Positions 16,189 to 24,736 of a stretch of 64,000 nt of DNA are shown here, piece by piece. The position numbers and the translations under genes are program-made. Positions within the stretch are counted from its first letter, which is position 1. Each line of letters opens with the position of its first letter. Location of the stretch: the NCBI RefSeq assembly GCF_014596465.1, contig NZ_MECK01000223.1, positions 40,692 to 104,691 of the forward strand. Reading direction: 5' to 3'. Source of the DNA: Streptomyces sp. CBMA123. GTDB lineage: Bacteria; Actinomycetota; Actinomycetes; Streptomycetales; Streptomycetaceae. Below the pieces are notes generated by a model. It was given only the letters and a program-made list of their open reading frames with translations, did not search any database and was not told the DNA's origin.

Positions 16189-17277
16189 ATGAACCCGCAG
16201 ACGCCCCGCTCCCCGCACGACCGCCCGCTGCGCGTCGGACTGATCGGCTACGGCCTGGCCGGTTCCGCCTTCCACGCCCCGCTCATCGCGACCACCCGGG
16301 GGCTGCGGCTGGACGCCGTGGTCACCGCCAACCCCGAGCGCCGCGAGCAGCTGCGGCGCGAGCACCCGGGCGCCCGCGTCGTCGACACCCCGGAGCAGCT
16401 GCTCGCCGACCCGGACGCGCTGGACCTGGTGGTCATCGCCTCGCCGAACCGCACCCACGCCCCGCTCGCCCGCGCCGCCCTGCGGGCGGGCCTGGCCACC
16501 GTCGTGGACAAGCCGCTGGCCGCGACCGCCGCCGAGGCGCTGGAGCTGTGCCGGCTCGCCGAGGAGCGGGGCGTGCTGCTGTCCGTGTTCCAGAACCGGC
16601 GCTGGGACGGCGACTTCCTCACCGCGAGCCGGCTGGTGCGCGGCGGCGCGCTCGGCCGGGTGCACCGCTTCGAGTCCCGCTTCGAGCGCTTCCGCCCCAA
16701 GCCCAAGCCGGGCTGGCGCGAGCTGGCCGACCCGGCCGAGGTCGGCGGCACCCTGTACGACCTGGGCAGCCACCTGGTCGACCAGGCGCTCACGCTGTTC
16801 GGGCCGGTCGAGACGGTGTACGCGGAGATCGACGTACGGCGCGACGGCGCGGTGGTGGACGACGACGCCTTCCTCGCGCTGACCCACGCCTCCGGCACCC
16901 GCTCGCACCTGTGGACCAGTGCGATCACCCCGCTGATCGGCCCCCGGCTGCGGGTGCTCGGCGACGCCGCCGGCTACGTCAAGCACGGCATGGACCCGCA
17001 GGAGGCCGAGCTGCGCTCGGGCCACCGCCCGGACGGCGCCCACCCGTGGGGCACCGACCTGCCCGAGCGGTACGGCACCCTGGGCACCGACGAGTCCGCG
17101 GTCTCCCTGCCCACCGACCCGGGCGACTACCCCGCCTACTACGCGGGCATCGCCGCCGCCCTGGCCGCCCCCGGCACCCCGCCGCCGGTCGACCCGCGCG
17201 ACGCGGTGGCCACCCTCGCCGTCCTGGAGGCCGCCCGCGCCTCGGCGGCCACCGGGACGACGGTCCGACCGGCCTGA
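16189..17277 (+). CDS. Gfo/Idh/MocA-family NAD(P)-dependent oxidoreductase
   Basis: A 362-residue dehydrogenase. The N-terminal Rossmann fold carries [20 protein letters not shown], the second strand ends [10 protein letters not shown], and VVDKPLAAT is the family's catalytic-lysine motif (usually EKPL, here DKPL). The C-terminal beta-sheet domain has [16 protein letters not shown], where the conserved Gly-x-x-x-Asp-x-G-x-H sits. These enzymes oxidise sugars, inositols or related polyols. ATG 16189 is preferred; an in-frame GTG nine bases upstream is possible. It is a monocistronic core gene next to the truncated HAD. Confidence 0.9.
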   Translation: MNPQTPRSPHDRPLRVGLIGYGLAGSAFHAPLIATTRGLRLDAVVTANPERREQLRREHPGARVVDTPEQLLADPDALDLVVIASPNRTHAPLARAALRAGLATVVDKPLAATAAEALELCRLAEERGVLLSVFQNRRWDGDFLTASRLVRGGALGRVHRFESRFERFRPKPKPGWRELADPAEVGGTLYDLGSHLVDQALTLFGPVETVYAEIDVRRDGAVVDDDAFLALTHASGTRSHLWTSAITPLIGPRLRVLGDAAGYVKHGMDPQEAELRSGHRPDGAHPWGTDLPERYGTLGTDESAVSLPTDPGDYPAYYAGIAAALAAPGTPPPVDPRDAVATLAVLEAARASAATGTTVRPA

Positions 17278-17360
17278 CGGCGGCGGCCGAGCTGGCGGCT
17301 GCGGCCGGGTCCGACGGCTGCGGCCGACCTGGCGACTGCAACGGGACTGACACCTGCGGC

Positions 17361-17783
17361 TCAGATCCCGATGACCTCCACCGCCGAGCCCAGGCCCCGG
17401 AAGTCGGCCACGTTGCGGGTGTACAGCGGCAGTCCGTGGGCGGAGGCGACGGCGGCGATCATCAGGTCGATCCGGCGCGGCCGCGGCTGCCGTCCGGCGG
17501 CGATGGTCAGGGTGACGAGGGTGCCGTAGCGGGCGGCGGCGGCCGCGTCGAAGGGCAGCGGGTCGAAGTCGGCCATCGCCGCGCCCAGCACCTCCAGCCG
17601 GGCGGCCCGGCTGATCGGGTCGCGCGCCATCGAGACGCCCTGCTGGAGTTCGGCGAAGGTGATCGCGGTCAGCTCGGGCACCGCGGGCAGGTCGGTGGGG
17701 TTGAGCAGGGCCAGGTCGATGTAGACGCAGGTGTCCAGCACTCCGGCGGGCCGCCGCCGGGGTGCTCTCCGGCGCTCAGCCAC
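17361..17783 (-). CDS. PIN-domain ribonuclease toxin (VapC-like)
   Basis: A 140-residue PIN protein. Acidic residues expected at the metal site are visible: the first in VLDTCVYID, the second in ITFAELQQG, the third and fourth in [11 protein letters not shown] and [10 protein letters not shown]. The GTG start overlaps the antitoxin stop by 8 bp, the usual toxin-antitoxin coupling. VapC toxins cleave tRNA or rRNA when the antitoxin is degraded. The N-terminus is Arg-rich ([12 protein letters not shown]). Confidence 0.88.
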   Translation of the reverse strand: MAERRRAPRRRPAGVLDTCVYIDLALLNPTDLPAVPELTAITFAELQQGVSMARDPISRAARLEVLGAAMADFDPLPFDAAAAARYGTLVTLTIAAGRQPRPRRIDLMIAAVASAHGLPLYTRNVADFRGLGSAVEVIGI

Positions 17784-18060
17784 GCCGGCGCTCGAACGGG
17801 TCGTCGCCCTCGTCGCCCACGAGTTCGTCGGGGCCGAAGTACTCCTCGGCCTCCTTGCGCATCTCCTGGTAGTCGACCCTCGGCAGTTTGACGTGCCGGG
17901 CCACCAGTTCCTCCGCCGTGAGCCGCCGTCGCGCGGACACCGGCCGCAGCTCCGCGACCTCGACCCCGTTCCTGGTGATGTGGAAGATCTCCCCGGCCTC
18001 GACCGCGTCCATCACCGCGGCGGAGTTGTTCCGGAACTCCCGCTGGGTAATCGTCTTCAT
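17776..18060 (-). CDS. Phd/YefM-family antitoxin
   Basis: A 94-residue antitoxin starting [12 protein letters not shown], with the classic Phd/YefM N-terminal DNA-binding pattern ([27 protein letters not shown]) and an acidic C-terminal tail ([16 protein letters not shown]) that would wrap the PIN toxin. ATG at 18060 is preferred over an upstream in-frame start because the fold begins there. Such antitoxins usually repress their own promoter. Confidence 0.88.
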   Translation of the reverse strand: MKTITQREFRNNSAAVMDAVEAGEIFHITRNGVEVAELRPVSARRRLTAEELVARHVKLPRVDYQEMRKEAEEYFGPDELVGDEGDDPFERRRG

Positions 18061-18178
18061 GGCTTCCACGGTAGCCCCGTGTAGCACGGGTGGCTACACC
18101 TCGGGCGGTGCGGCGGGAACCCGGCGGGCCGTACGATCGTCCTGCTGGACGTCCGAACACGGCAGACCGCGTGCGCAC

Positions 18179-18240
18179 GTCCGAACTTCCGAACTTCCGA
18201 ACTTCCGAATGACCGAACGCCCGAACGCCCGAACGTCCGG
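18179..18240. repeat. 8-bp tandem repeats upstream of the DUF6412 gene
   Basis: Three consecutive copies of CGAACTTC-type octamers followed by three GAACGCCC-type octamers, all variants of a CGAAC(T/G) core. They lie 30 bp upstream of a GTG start. They could be polymerase slippage products or a multi-site operator. Confidence 0.6.
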
Positions 18241-18269
18241 AACCGGGAACACACCGAGAGGGGGCCGCC

Positions 18270-18563
18270 GTGAGTGTCGTGGCGATGCTGCTCGGCCTGC
18301 TCCGGGTGCTGACCGGACAACTGGTGACCGACGGCGGCGCGCTGGCGTCCGTCGCCGCGATGGCGGCCGTGGTCCTGGTGGCCGGTGCGGTCGCGGGGGC
18401 CTTCACCGGGCGGCGGCTGCTGGGGGCGCGAGCCCCGGCGGCGGTGCGCAGCGGGGTGCTGCGGCGCCGGGCGTTCCGTACGGCGTTCCTTCCGCAGCGT
18501 GATCCGGACGCCCGGGGCAGGCGACGCCCCAGGGCGCCGGGGGCGGCCCCGGCGGCCGCGTAG
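18270..18563 (+). CDS. DUF6412-type small membrane protein
   Basis: A 97-residue protein with one or two N-terminal hydrophobic helices (MSVVAMLLGLLRVLTG; SVAAMAAVVLVAGAVAGAF) and a basic tail containing RTAFLPQRDPDARGRRRPRAP. This tail and the position directly before a YidC-type gene match the Streptomyces DUF6412 family as I remember it. GTG follows GAGAGGGGG. It is likely co-transcribed with the downstream insertase, and may assist it; no function is established to my knowledge. Confidence 0.65.
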   Translation: MSVVAMLLGLLRVLTGQLVTDGGALASVAAMAAVVLVAGAVAGAFTGRRLLGARAPAAVRSGVLRRRAFRTAFLPQRDPDARGRRRPRAPGAAPAAA

Positions 18564-18698
18564 TCCCGCAGTTCCTCCGTACGGTTCCCGTGCGGGCACG
18601 GCTTCCCCGTGCTTTCCCCCGGGTTCCCCCGTACGTCCTTTCGCGGCCGTCCTCCGCCGACCACTCATGTTCTGAGACCCCGGAGGGCTCGCTTCACC

Positions 18699-19403
18699 AT
18701 GTCCGTTCTGTCTGTTCTCGACCCGGCCGTCACCGTCGCCCACGCCGTGGTCTCCTCGATCGCCCAGGTCCTGCCGACCGCGCTGGCGATCGTCCTGTTC
18801 GTCCTCGCCGTCCGGCTCTGCCTGCACCCGCTGGCGCGGGCGGCGGCGCGCGGGGAGAAGGCCCGTTCCAAGCTCGCGCCGAAGGTCGCCGAGCTGAACA
18901 CCAAGCACAAGAACAACCCGGAGAAGGCGCGCGAGGCGCTCGCCGAGCTGTACCGGAAGGAGCAGGTCTCGCCGTTCGCGGGCTGCCTGCCGATGCTGGT
19001 GCAGATCCCGTTCTTCTCGGTGATGTACCGGCTGTTCACCACCCCGAACGACCTGCTGGACCACACCCTGTTCGGGGTGCCGCTGGGCCTGCACATCGGG
19101 AACGCGCACGGCGCCGGGCAGTTCGCGGTGTTCGCGGTGCTGGAGGCCGGGCTGGCGGCCGTCGGGTACGTCAACTACCGCCGGGCCCGGCGGGCGGCGG
19201 CGGCCGCTGCGGCGACGCAGGCCACCCCGCAGCCGGGGGCGGCGCTGATGCCGTACCTGTCGTTCGCCTCGGTGCTGTTCGCGCTGCTGGTGCCGGTGGC
19301 CGCCGCGCTCTACCTGGTGACGACCAGCGTGTGGTCGGCGTCCGAACGGGCCTGGCTGTACCGGGGTACGGGCCAGGTCCCGGCGACGGCGCTGGCGGTC
19401 TAG
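18699..19403 (+). CDS. YidC/Oxa1-family membrane insertase, short paralogue
   Basis: A 234-residue protein with the YidC/Oxa1 core: first TM helix LPTALAIVLFVLAVRLCLHPL, with the conserved Arg in the groove, charged hairpin (KVAELNTKHKNNPEKAREAL), CLPMLVQIPFFSVMYRLF, and later TM segments (FAVFAVLEAGLAAVGYVNY; YLSFASVLFALLVPVAAALY). There is no large periplasmic domain, as is typical in Gram-positives. The main chromosomal yidC normally sits near rnpA/dnaA, so this is likely a second, specialised insertase. RBS GGAGGG lies 11 nt upstream. Confidence 0.88.
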   Translation: MSVLSVLDPAVTVAHAVVSSIAQVLPTALAIVLFVLAVRLCLHPLARAAARGEKARSKLAPKVAELNTKHKNNPEKAREALAELYRKEQVSPFAGCLPMLVQIPFFSVMYRLFTTPNDLLDHTLFGVPLGLHIGNAHGAGQFAVFAVLEAGLAAVGYVNYRRARRAAAAAAATQATPQPGAALMPYLSFASVLFALLVPVAAALYLVTTSVWSASERAWLYRGTGQVPATALAV

Positions 19404-19639
19404 CGGGGTTCCGGGCCCCCGCCCGCCGGGCCGGCCTGCGCGGCGGTGAGCCGCCGGTAGTCGGCGGCAGGCGGCGGTAGGCGGCGGAGCCGTGCCCGAG
19501 GGGGCGGCGTCGGCGGCCTCGATCCGGTCGGGCAGCGGGGGGTGCCGTCGTGCCCGGCCGGTCGGACGCCCCGCCCGGAGGCCGTAGCCTGTGGTGATCG
19601 TTTCGGGTCCCGTCTCGGGACAGGTGGAGGGATGTCGTC

Positions 19640-20407
19640 ATGGTGGCTGCTCCGGCGCTCGCCGAGCTGCGCGAGGTGTGCCAGCCGCAGGCCAAGCTGC
19701 AGAGCCGCAACGGTGAGCACTGGGCGGGCCGGCTCTACATGCGGGCGATCTCGCTGCGGACCACCCGGCAGCTGGTGCGCACCTCGGTCTCGCCGAACAC
19801 CCTGACCTGGGTGATGGTGGTGTGCGGGGTCGGCGGCGGCGCGGCCCTGCTGATCCCGGGCCTGACCGGCGCGGTGCTGGCGGCGGTGCTCTTCCAGCTG
19901 TTCCTGCTGTTCGACTGCGTGGACGGCGAAGTGGCGCGCTGGAAGCGCCAGTTCAGCATGGCCGGGGTGTACGTGGACCGGCTCGGCGCCTACCTCGCGG
20001 ACGCCGCGCTGATGATCGGCGCGGGCGTGCGGGCGGCGCGCGGGGGCTCGGAGCTGTGGGTGTCGGCGGGCCTGGCGGCCGCGCTGGGCGTGGTGCTGCT
20101 CAAGGCCTCGACGGACCTGGTGGACGTGGCCCGCGCCCGCAGCGGGCAGCCGCCGGCGGGCGAGGAGTCGACCCAGCCGCGCTCCCAGGGCATCGCGACG
20201 GCCCGCCGGTTCGCCTCGATCTTCAAGATCCACCGGGTGACGAACGGCATCGAGGCGTCGCTGGTACTGCTGGCGGCGGCCGTGGTGGACGCCGGGCTGC
20301 ACAACCTGGACGCGACCCGCTGGACGCTCGCCGGGATCACGGTGATCACCTGGGGGATGGTGGTGGCGCACCTGGCGTCGATCCTGTCCTCCTCGCGGCT
20401 GCGCTGA
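19640..20407 (+). CDS. CDP-alcohol phosphatidyltransferase-family membrane enzyme
   Basis: A 255-residue polytopic protein. The catalytic signature D-x2-D-G-x2-A-R-x8-G-x3-D-x3-D is complete: DCVDGEVARW followed by GVYVDRLGAYLAD. About six hydrophobic segments surround it. These enzymes move a phospho-alcohol from a CDP-activated donor to an alcohol, making phospholipid head groups or inositol phosphates. The N-terminal cytosolic part (REVCQPQAKLQSRNGEHWAG) is Streptomyces-typical. Substrate is not readable. Confidence 0.9.
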   Translation: MVAAPALAELREVCQPQAKLQSRNGEHWAGRLYMRAISLRTTRQLVRTSVSPNTLTWVMVVCGVGGGAALLIPGLTGAVLAAVLFQLFLLFDCVDGEVARWKRQFSMAGVYVDRLGAYLADAALMIGAGVRAARGGSELWVSAGLAAALGVVLLKASTDLVDVARARSGQPPAGEESTQPRSQGIATARRFASIFKIHRVTNGIEASLVLLAAAVVDAGLHNLDATRWTLAGITVITWGMVVAHLASILSSSRLR

Positions 20408-20499
20408 GCCGCGGGGCCCGGGCCGCACCGAGCCGCGGGGCCCGGGCCGCACCGAGTCGCGGGGCGGAGCCGCACCGAGCCGCAGGGCGGAGCCGCCCC
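20406..20499. repeat. Tandem GC repeats after the phosphotransferase gene
   Basis: Two identical 24-bp units beginning GAGCCGCGGGGCCCGGG, then two diverged 23-bp units in which the central part is replaced by GGAGCC. They start within the stop codon of the upstream gene. They could form alternative hairpins and act as a terminator. Confidence 0.7.
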
Positions 20500-20581
20500 T
20501 CCCCCGCCGGGGGGAGGGGTCCGGCGCAAGCCCGTTGCCGGGCGGACGCGGGGGCACCGGACCGCCCGGGAGGGTGGAGCC

Positions 20582-21175
20582 ATGACGACGCCACCGTCCA
20601 CCGACGCCGCTGCCTCCGCCGCCGTTCCCGCCGCTTCTGCCGCTTCTGCCGCTTCCGCCGTGCCCGCCCCGCCCCGCTGGGCCGTCCGCGCCGCCCACCT
20701 GGCCGCGGTCACCGCCCTGCCGACCGGGCTGTGGCGACTCGGACTGGTCCTCGGGCGGCACGGCGGCTACACCGACGCGGGCTACCACGCGGTGGGCTTC
20801 ACCGGCTGGGACGCGGTGTGGCCGCTCACCCTGAGCGTGCTCACCGAGGCGCTGGCGCTGCTCACCCTGGGCCTGGTCCGGCCGTGGGGCACGGTGCCGC
20901 CGCGCTGGATCCCGTTCCTCGGCGGGCGGCCGGTGGACCCGCGCCGGGTCGTGCTGGCGGCCTCGCTGGGCGCGGCCGGGCTGACGGTACTCTGGACGCC
21001 GTTCCTCGCCTGGTGGGCGGTGCCGCACCCGGACATGACCCCGCTCGGGCACCTGCTGGTCGGCTTCCTCTACCTGCCCGCGGTCGCCTGGGGCCCGCTG
21101 CTGGCGGCGGTCACCGTCTCGTACCACCGGCGGCACCGCGCGGTCGCCGCGCACCCCCTGGCCGTCGGCCGTTAA
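20582..21175 (+). CDS. Membrane protein of unknown function
   Basis: A 197-residue protein with an Ala/Ser/Pro-rich N-terminus and four probable TM helices (AVRAAHLAAVTALPTGLWRL; a segment around PLTLSVLTEALALLTLG; VVLAASLGAAGLTVLW; LYLPAVAWGPLLAAVTV). It has short basic loops and no recognised domain. ATG 20582 follows GGGAGGG. It converges with the ArsR gene; the stop codons overlap on opposite strands, so transcripts may be antisense at their ends. Confidence 0.75.
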   Translation: MTTPPSTDAAASAAVPAASAASAASAVPAPPRWAVRAAHLAAVTALPTGLWRLGLVLGRHGGYTDAGYHAVGFTGWDAVWPLTLSVLTEALALLTLGLVRPWGTVPPRWIPFLGGRPVDPRRVVLAASLGAAGLTVLWTPFLAWWAVPHPDMTPLGHLLVGFLYLPAVAWGPLLAAVTVSYHRRHRAVAAHPLAVGR

Positions 21176-21603
21176 CCGTGCCAGGCCGGTTCGGAGCCGG
21201 ACGCGGAGTCGGGCGCGGAATCTGACGTGGAGCCGGACGCCGAGCCTCGCCCGGAGTCGGGCGCGGAGCCGGGCTCGTTGCGGGCGAGCGCGGCGAGGAC
21301 GGTGTCGAGCAGGCCGGGGAAGCGCCGTTCGAGGTCGACCGTCCGCAGGGCGGAGAACCGGCGGTTGGCCTCCTCGCGCTGGCTGATCACCCCGGCCTCG
21401 CGCAGCACCTTGAAGTGGTGGCTGAGGGTGGAGGGCGCGACCTCCACCGGGAAGGTGCCGCAGGCCCGTTCGGGCTCGGCGCGCAGGATTCGGGCGATCG
21501 TCATCCGGGTGGGGTCGGAGAGCGCGTGGAGGACGTCGTACAGGTCGATCTCCTCGGCCGCGGGGTGGGCGAGGGCCGGTCGGCGGCGGGTGCTGCGGGG
21601 CAC
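21172..21603 (-). CDS. ArsR-family winged-helix regulator
   Basis: A 143-residue ArsR/HTH_20 repressor: YDVLHALSDPTRMTIARIL, recognition helix APSTLSHHFKVLREAGVI, wing REEANRRFSALR. No obvious metal-binding Cys pair is seen beyond RACGT, so it may sense an organic or redox signal. The GTG start has an ideal AGGAGGT upstream. The C-terminal tail is a low-complexity Gly/Ser/Asp/Pro string of tandemly related codons. It is divergent from the quinone oxidoreductase with a long palindrome between them, so it probably represses both. Confidence 0.88.
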   Translation of the reverse strand: MPRSTRRRPALAHPAAEEIDLYDVLHALSDPTRMTIARILRAEPERACGTFPVEVAPSTLSHHFKVLREAGVISQREEANRRFSALRTVDLERRFPGLLDTVLAALARNEPGSAPDSGRGSASGSTSDSAPDSASGSEPAWHG

Positions 21604-21624
21604 GTTCAGACCTCCTCTGATCTG

Positions 21625-21696
21625 CGATGTTCGACAAACGCCGAAACGAAGTGGTACCACTGTGGCGCAAACAGTTTCGTCGTTCGTCGAACATCG
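21625..21696. promoter_or_regulatory. Divergent operator: 23-bp inverted repeat around a 12-bp palindrome
   Basis: CGATGTTCGAC at 21625 and its exact complement at 21686-21696 form the ends of an inverted repeat that extends to 23 bp with two mismatches (arm ends CGAAAC). Between them sits the perfect palindrome AGTGGTACCACT (about 21650-21661). It spans the gap between the ArsR start and the oxidoreductase start. Confidence 0.75.
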
Positions 21697-21714
21697 TAGT
21701 CGAGGGGGCCCGAC

Positions 21715-22704
21715 ATGCGCGCACTGGTGATGACCGCACCCGGTGGAGCCGAGAATTCCGAGATCCAGCAGATCGACGCACCGCACCCCGGCCCCGGCCA
21801 GGTGGCGATCGACGTCGCCTGGGCCGGACTGAACTTCGTGGACGTGATGGCCCGCCGGGGCGACGGCGGGTACACCGCCGAGTGGCCGTACCTGCCGGGC
21901 AAGGAGGTCTCCGGCACGGTCCGCGCGCTCGGCGAGGGCGTCACCGGGCTCGCCGTGGGCGACCGGGTCGCGGCCGCACCGGTCGGCGGCGGGCTGGCCG
22001 AGGTCGTGCTCGCCGACGCCGCACTGACCGTCCCCGTCCCGGACGGGCTGGCGCTCAGCACCGCTGCCGCCGCCCCGCTCGGCCTCGCCACCGCCGTCCT
22101 GCTGCTGACCGACGCGGGCCGGCTGACCGCCGGGGACAACGTCCTGGTCCACTCGGCCGGCGGCGGCATCGGCAGCGCGATCGCCCAGCTCGTCCCGCTG
22201 CTCGGCGGCGGAGGCACCCTGATCGGCACCGTCGGCCGCCCCGAGAAGGCCACCGCCGCCGTCGGCCTCGGCTACCACCACGCCTTCGCCCGCGACGAGA
22301 AGCTCGCCGACGCCATCCGCACCGCCACCGACGGCCGGGGCGTCGACCTCGTCCTCGACCCGCTCGGCACCACCGCCCTGGACCTCGACCTCGCGGTCGC
22401 CGCACCCGGCGGCCGGATCGTCCTGTTCGGCAACGCGGGCGGCGGCGAGGTCAGCGACCTGCCCACGCTCGGCCGGCTGATGGGCGGCAACCTCTCCGTC
22501 ACCGGCTTCAGCCACCGCGGCTTCGCCGCCACCGCCCCCGAACGCCTCGCCCGCGCCATCCGCACCACCCTCGACCTGCAGGCCGAGCACGGCCTCACCA
22601 TTCCGCTCACCGAACTGCCCGGCCTGGAGGCCGTACCGGCCGCGCACGACGCGATGCAGGAAGGGCGGGCCACCGGCAAGTACGTGGTGCGGGTCGCCGG
22701 TTGA
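21715..22704 (+). CDS. Zinc-type/quinone oxidoreductase (zeta-crystallin-like MDR)
   Basis: A 329-residue medium-chain dehydrogenase. The N-terminal GroES-like fold (GLNFVDVMARRGD, PGKEVSGTVRALGEGV) lacks the zinc-binding Cys residues, as in NADPH:quinone reductases. The nucleotide domain has VLVHSAGGGIGSAIAQL, VLDPLGTTALDLDL and GGRIVLFGNAGGG. It probably reduces quinones or unsaturated carbonyls with NADPH. It starts 18 bp after the palindromic operator and is presumably controlled by the divergent ArsR protein. Confidence 0.9.
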   Translation: MRALVMTAPGGAENSEIQQIDAPHPGPGQVAIDVAWAGLNFVDVMARRGDGGYTAEWPYLPGKEVSGTVRALGEGVTGLAVGDRVAAAPVGGGLAEVVLADAALTVPVPDGLALSTAAAAPLGLATAVLLLTDAGRLTAGDNVLVHSAGGGIGSAIAQLVPLLGGGGTLIGTVGRPEKATAAVGLGYHHAFARDEKLADAIRTATDGRGVDLVLDPLGTTALDLDLAVAAPGGRIVLFGNAGGGEVSDLPTLGRLMGGNLSVTGFSHRGFAATAPERLARAIRTTLDLQAEHGLTIPLTELPGLEAVPAAHDAMQEGRATGKYVVRVAG

Positions 22705-22913
22705 CGGGTGTCACATGACGGACGCCGGGCGCCACGGCCCGGCCGGTCGGCGTGAGCGAGCCGGCCACGGCCCGGTGCCCGTCGGACAACTCGGTGACGG
22801 CGAAGGCGGATTCGACCTTCCGGCGCGGCGGCTACGGCGGCTGCGGCGGAGGCTGCGGAGGCTGCGGCGAGCGCTGCGGGCATAGGCCGGGCCGGGGCCG
22901 CGTTGGGCCCGGC

Positions 22914-23750
22914 ATGACCGAGATTCTGGTGATCGGCGCGAACGGCAGTGTGGGCAGGCACGTGGTGGCCTCGCTCGCTGAGGGCGGGCACGAGGTGCGG
23001 GCGCTGGTGCGGGACGGCGCCAAGGCCGCGCTGCCGGTGGGCGTGGAGGCCGTCCAGGGTGATCTGGCGGTGCCGGAGAGCCTGGTGGCCGCGCTCGGCG
23101 GCGGGGTGGAGGCCGTCTACCTGATGTGGCCCGGGATCCCGGTGCAGCCGCGGGTGGTGGAGCTGATCGCCGAGCACGCCGGGCGGGTCGTCTACCTGTC
23201 GACGGATGTGCCGGATCTCGCGGACGACGAGCCGGCCGTGATCTTCCACCAGGAGATCGAACGGCTGATCCGCCGGTCCGGCCTGGAGTGGACCTTCGTG
23301 CGGGCGATCGACTTCGCGGGCAACGCGCTCGGCTGGGCCGACCAGGTCCGCACCGGCGTCGTCCGCTGGCCGTACGGGCGGGCCCGCCGTTCGCTGGTCC
23401 ACGAGCGCGACATCGCGGACGTGGCGGTGCGGGCGCTCACCGAGGACGGGCACGACGGCGGCAAGTACCTGGTCACCGGGCCGGAGTCGATCGCCCACGC
23501 CGAGCTGGTGCGGATCATCGGCGAGGAGCTCGGCACCGAGGTGCGCTGGGAGGAGCTGGAGCCCGGGACGGCCCGGGAGCAGCTGACGGCGGCCTGGGGC
23601 AACGCGGCCTTCGTGGAGTCCCGACTGCGGGCCTGGGAGTCGTTCACCCGCGAGCCGGAGCGGGTGACCGACACGGTCGAGCGGGTGCTCGGCCGCCCGG
23701 CCCGCAGCTTCCGCTCGTGGGTGCGGGAGCACGCGGAGGCCTTCCGCTGA
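22914..23750 (+). CDS. NAD(P)-binding atypical SDR (NmrA-like)
   Basis: A 278-residue protein: ILVIGANGSVGRHVVASLAEG is the NmrA/atypical-SDR dinucleotide motif, followed by VRALVRDGAKA, a strand ending VYLSTDVPD, and EIERLIRRSGLEWTFVRA, a segment typical of the family. Members are redox-sensing regulators or reductases acting on NAD(P)H-linked substrates. ATG 22914 is preferred. The frame is open upstream to a GTG at 22752, but that stretch encodes a Gly/Cys repeat from GC-rich DNA and has no good ribosome binding site. Confidence 0.86.
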   Translation: MTEILVIGANGSVGRHVVASLAEGGHEVRALVRDGAKAALPVGVEAVQGDLAVPESLVAALGGGVEAVYLMWPGIPVQPRVVELIAEHAGRVVYLSTDVPDLADDEPAVIFHQEIERLIRRSGLEWTFVRAIDFAGNALGWADQVRTGVVRWPYGRARRSLVHERDIADVAVRALTEDGHDGGKYLVTGPESIAHAELVRIIGEELGTEVRWEELEPGTAREQLTAAWGNAAFVESRLRAWESFTREPERVTDTVERVLGRPARSFRSWVREHAEAFR

Positions 23751-23759
23751 CCGGCGGTG

Positions 23760-24314
23760 TCAGTCCCGTTCGACGGCCAACTCGATCTCCCGGCGGGTCT
23801 CGTCGCCCGGCACTGGCACGGACACGCCGGAGTGCTTGAAGCCGGCCCGCACGTACATCGCCTCGGCGCGGGCGTTGGACTCGTGGACGAACAGCCGGAC
23901 CCGCTGGATCCGGGGCTCGGTGATCGACCAGGAGCACTCCTGGGCGGCCCGGATCAGCTCGTTGGCCAGGCCGGTGCCGCGCGCCTCGGGGCGGACGTAG
24001 ACGCCGACGATGTGGGTCTGCGGGACGGTGATGACGTCCCCGCCGAGGGCGCCCGCCCCGCCGGGCCGCTCGACCAGCACCGTCATGGTGCCGAGCCAGT
24101 GGCCGTCGGCGGCCTCCGCGACGAGTTGGTGCACGGAGTCGCCCTCGGCGGCTCCGGCGGTGCGCTCCTGCCAGAACTCGTCGGGCCTGGCGGCGGCGTT
24201 CTCGTGGGTGTCCAGGAAGGCGATGTTCGCGACCGGGTCCCGCAGTGCGGCCAGGCGGATCTCCTTGACCCGCTCCCACTCGTCGGTCCGTACGCGTCTG
24301 ATGTTGGCGCTCAT
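23760..24314 (-). CDS. GNAT-family N-acetyltransferase
   Basis: A 184-residue GNAT enzyme: starts MSANIRRVRTDEWERVKEIR, motif A TGLANELIRAAQE preceded by the strand HIVGVYVRPEARG, motif B NARAEAMYVRAGFKHSG. It transfers acetyl from acetyl-CoA to an amine; the substrate is unknown. The start is taken at 24314, where the fold begins. It converges with the preceding forward gene. Confidence 0.9.
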   Translation of the reverse strand: MSANIRRVRTDEWERVKEIRLAALRDPVANIAFLDTHENAAARPDEFWQERTAGAAEGDSVHQLVAEAADGHWLGTMTVLVERPGGAGALGGDVITVPQTHIVGVYVRPEARGTGLANELIRAAQECSWSITEPRIQRVRLFVHESNARAEAMYVRAGFKHSGVSVPVPGDETRREIELAVERD

Positions 24315-24446
24315 CACATGATCGTCAGCAGTTCGAACCCTGCGCGCAACCCCATTTCGAGGCCCGCGCACCGCCGTTGACCGATCGTCTACCGGCGACT
24401 GGCCTACTGAGGGTCAGAGATCCGTTGACGAACCGGGAGGACCATC

Positions 24447-24611
24447 ATGCTCAGGAGAGCAGTCCGCACAGTGATCGGCGTTGCGGCGGCCCTGCTGCTC
24501 GGCGCCGCAGGCGCCTCGGCCCACGCGGCCGCGGCCCCGCCCGCCCCGGTGGCAGCGACGGGCGCGGCGGCGCCCGAGGCCTGCGGGGGCACCGCCATGG
24601 GCTGTCTCTGA
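24447..24611 (+). CDS. Small secreted peptide, two C-terminal cysteines
   Basis: A 54-codon gene with GGGAGG seven bases before ATG. The product has a full Sec signal (MLRRAVRTVIGVAAALLLGA, then A-x-A near residue 27) and a short Ala/Pro-rich mature part ending EACGGTAMGCL, with two cysteines six residues apart at the very C-terminus. A 19-bp perfect hairpin closes the unit 17 bp later. It could be a small exported, disulphide-bonded peptide or a signalling peptide. No maturation genes lie nearby. Family is not recognised. Confidence 0.6.
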   Translation: MLRRAVRTVIGVAAALLLGAAGASAHAAAAPPAPVAATGAAAPEACGGTAMGCL

Positions 24612-24627
24612 CCTGCCACCTCATGCC

Positions 24628-24674
24628 GACGGCGGCCTGCCCGGCGATGTCTCACCGCCGGGCAGGCCGCCGTC
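24628..24674. terminator. 19-bp hairpin terminator
   Basis: Perfect inverted repeat: arm starting GACGGCGGCCTGCCCGGCG at 24628, complement at 24656-24674, 9-nt loop. It sits between the small secreted peptide and the convergent SDR gene and can terminate both. Confidence 0.85.
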
Positions 24675-24736
24675 TCACACGATCACGACCAGCTGCCCGC
24701 CCCCATCGGCCGGCGGCGGGATGACGGGGACGAGGA

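Noticed and set aside
20406..20499. CRISPR-like array
   Set aside because: The four units are contiguous tandem repeats without spacers and no cas gene is present.
22752..22913. N-terminal extension of the NmrA-like protein with a Gly/Cys-rich GYGGCGGGCGGCGE stretch
   Set aside because: No ribosome site at the GTG; the repeat comes from GC-rich DNA, and the dinucleotide-binding fold begins exactly at the chosen ATG.
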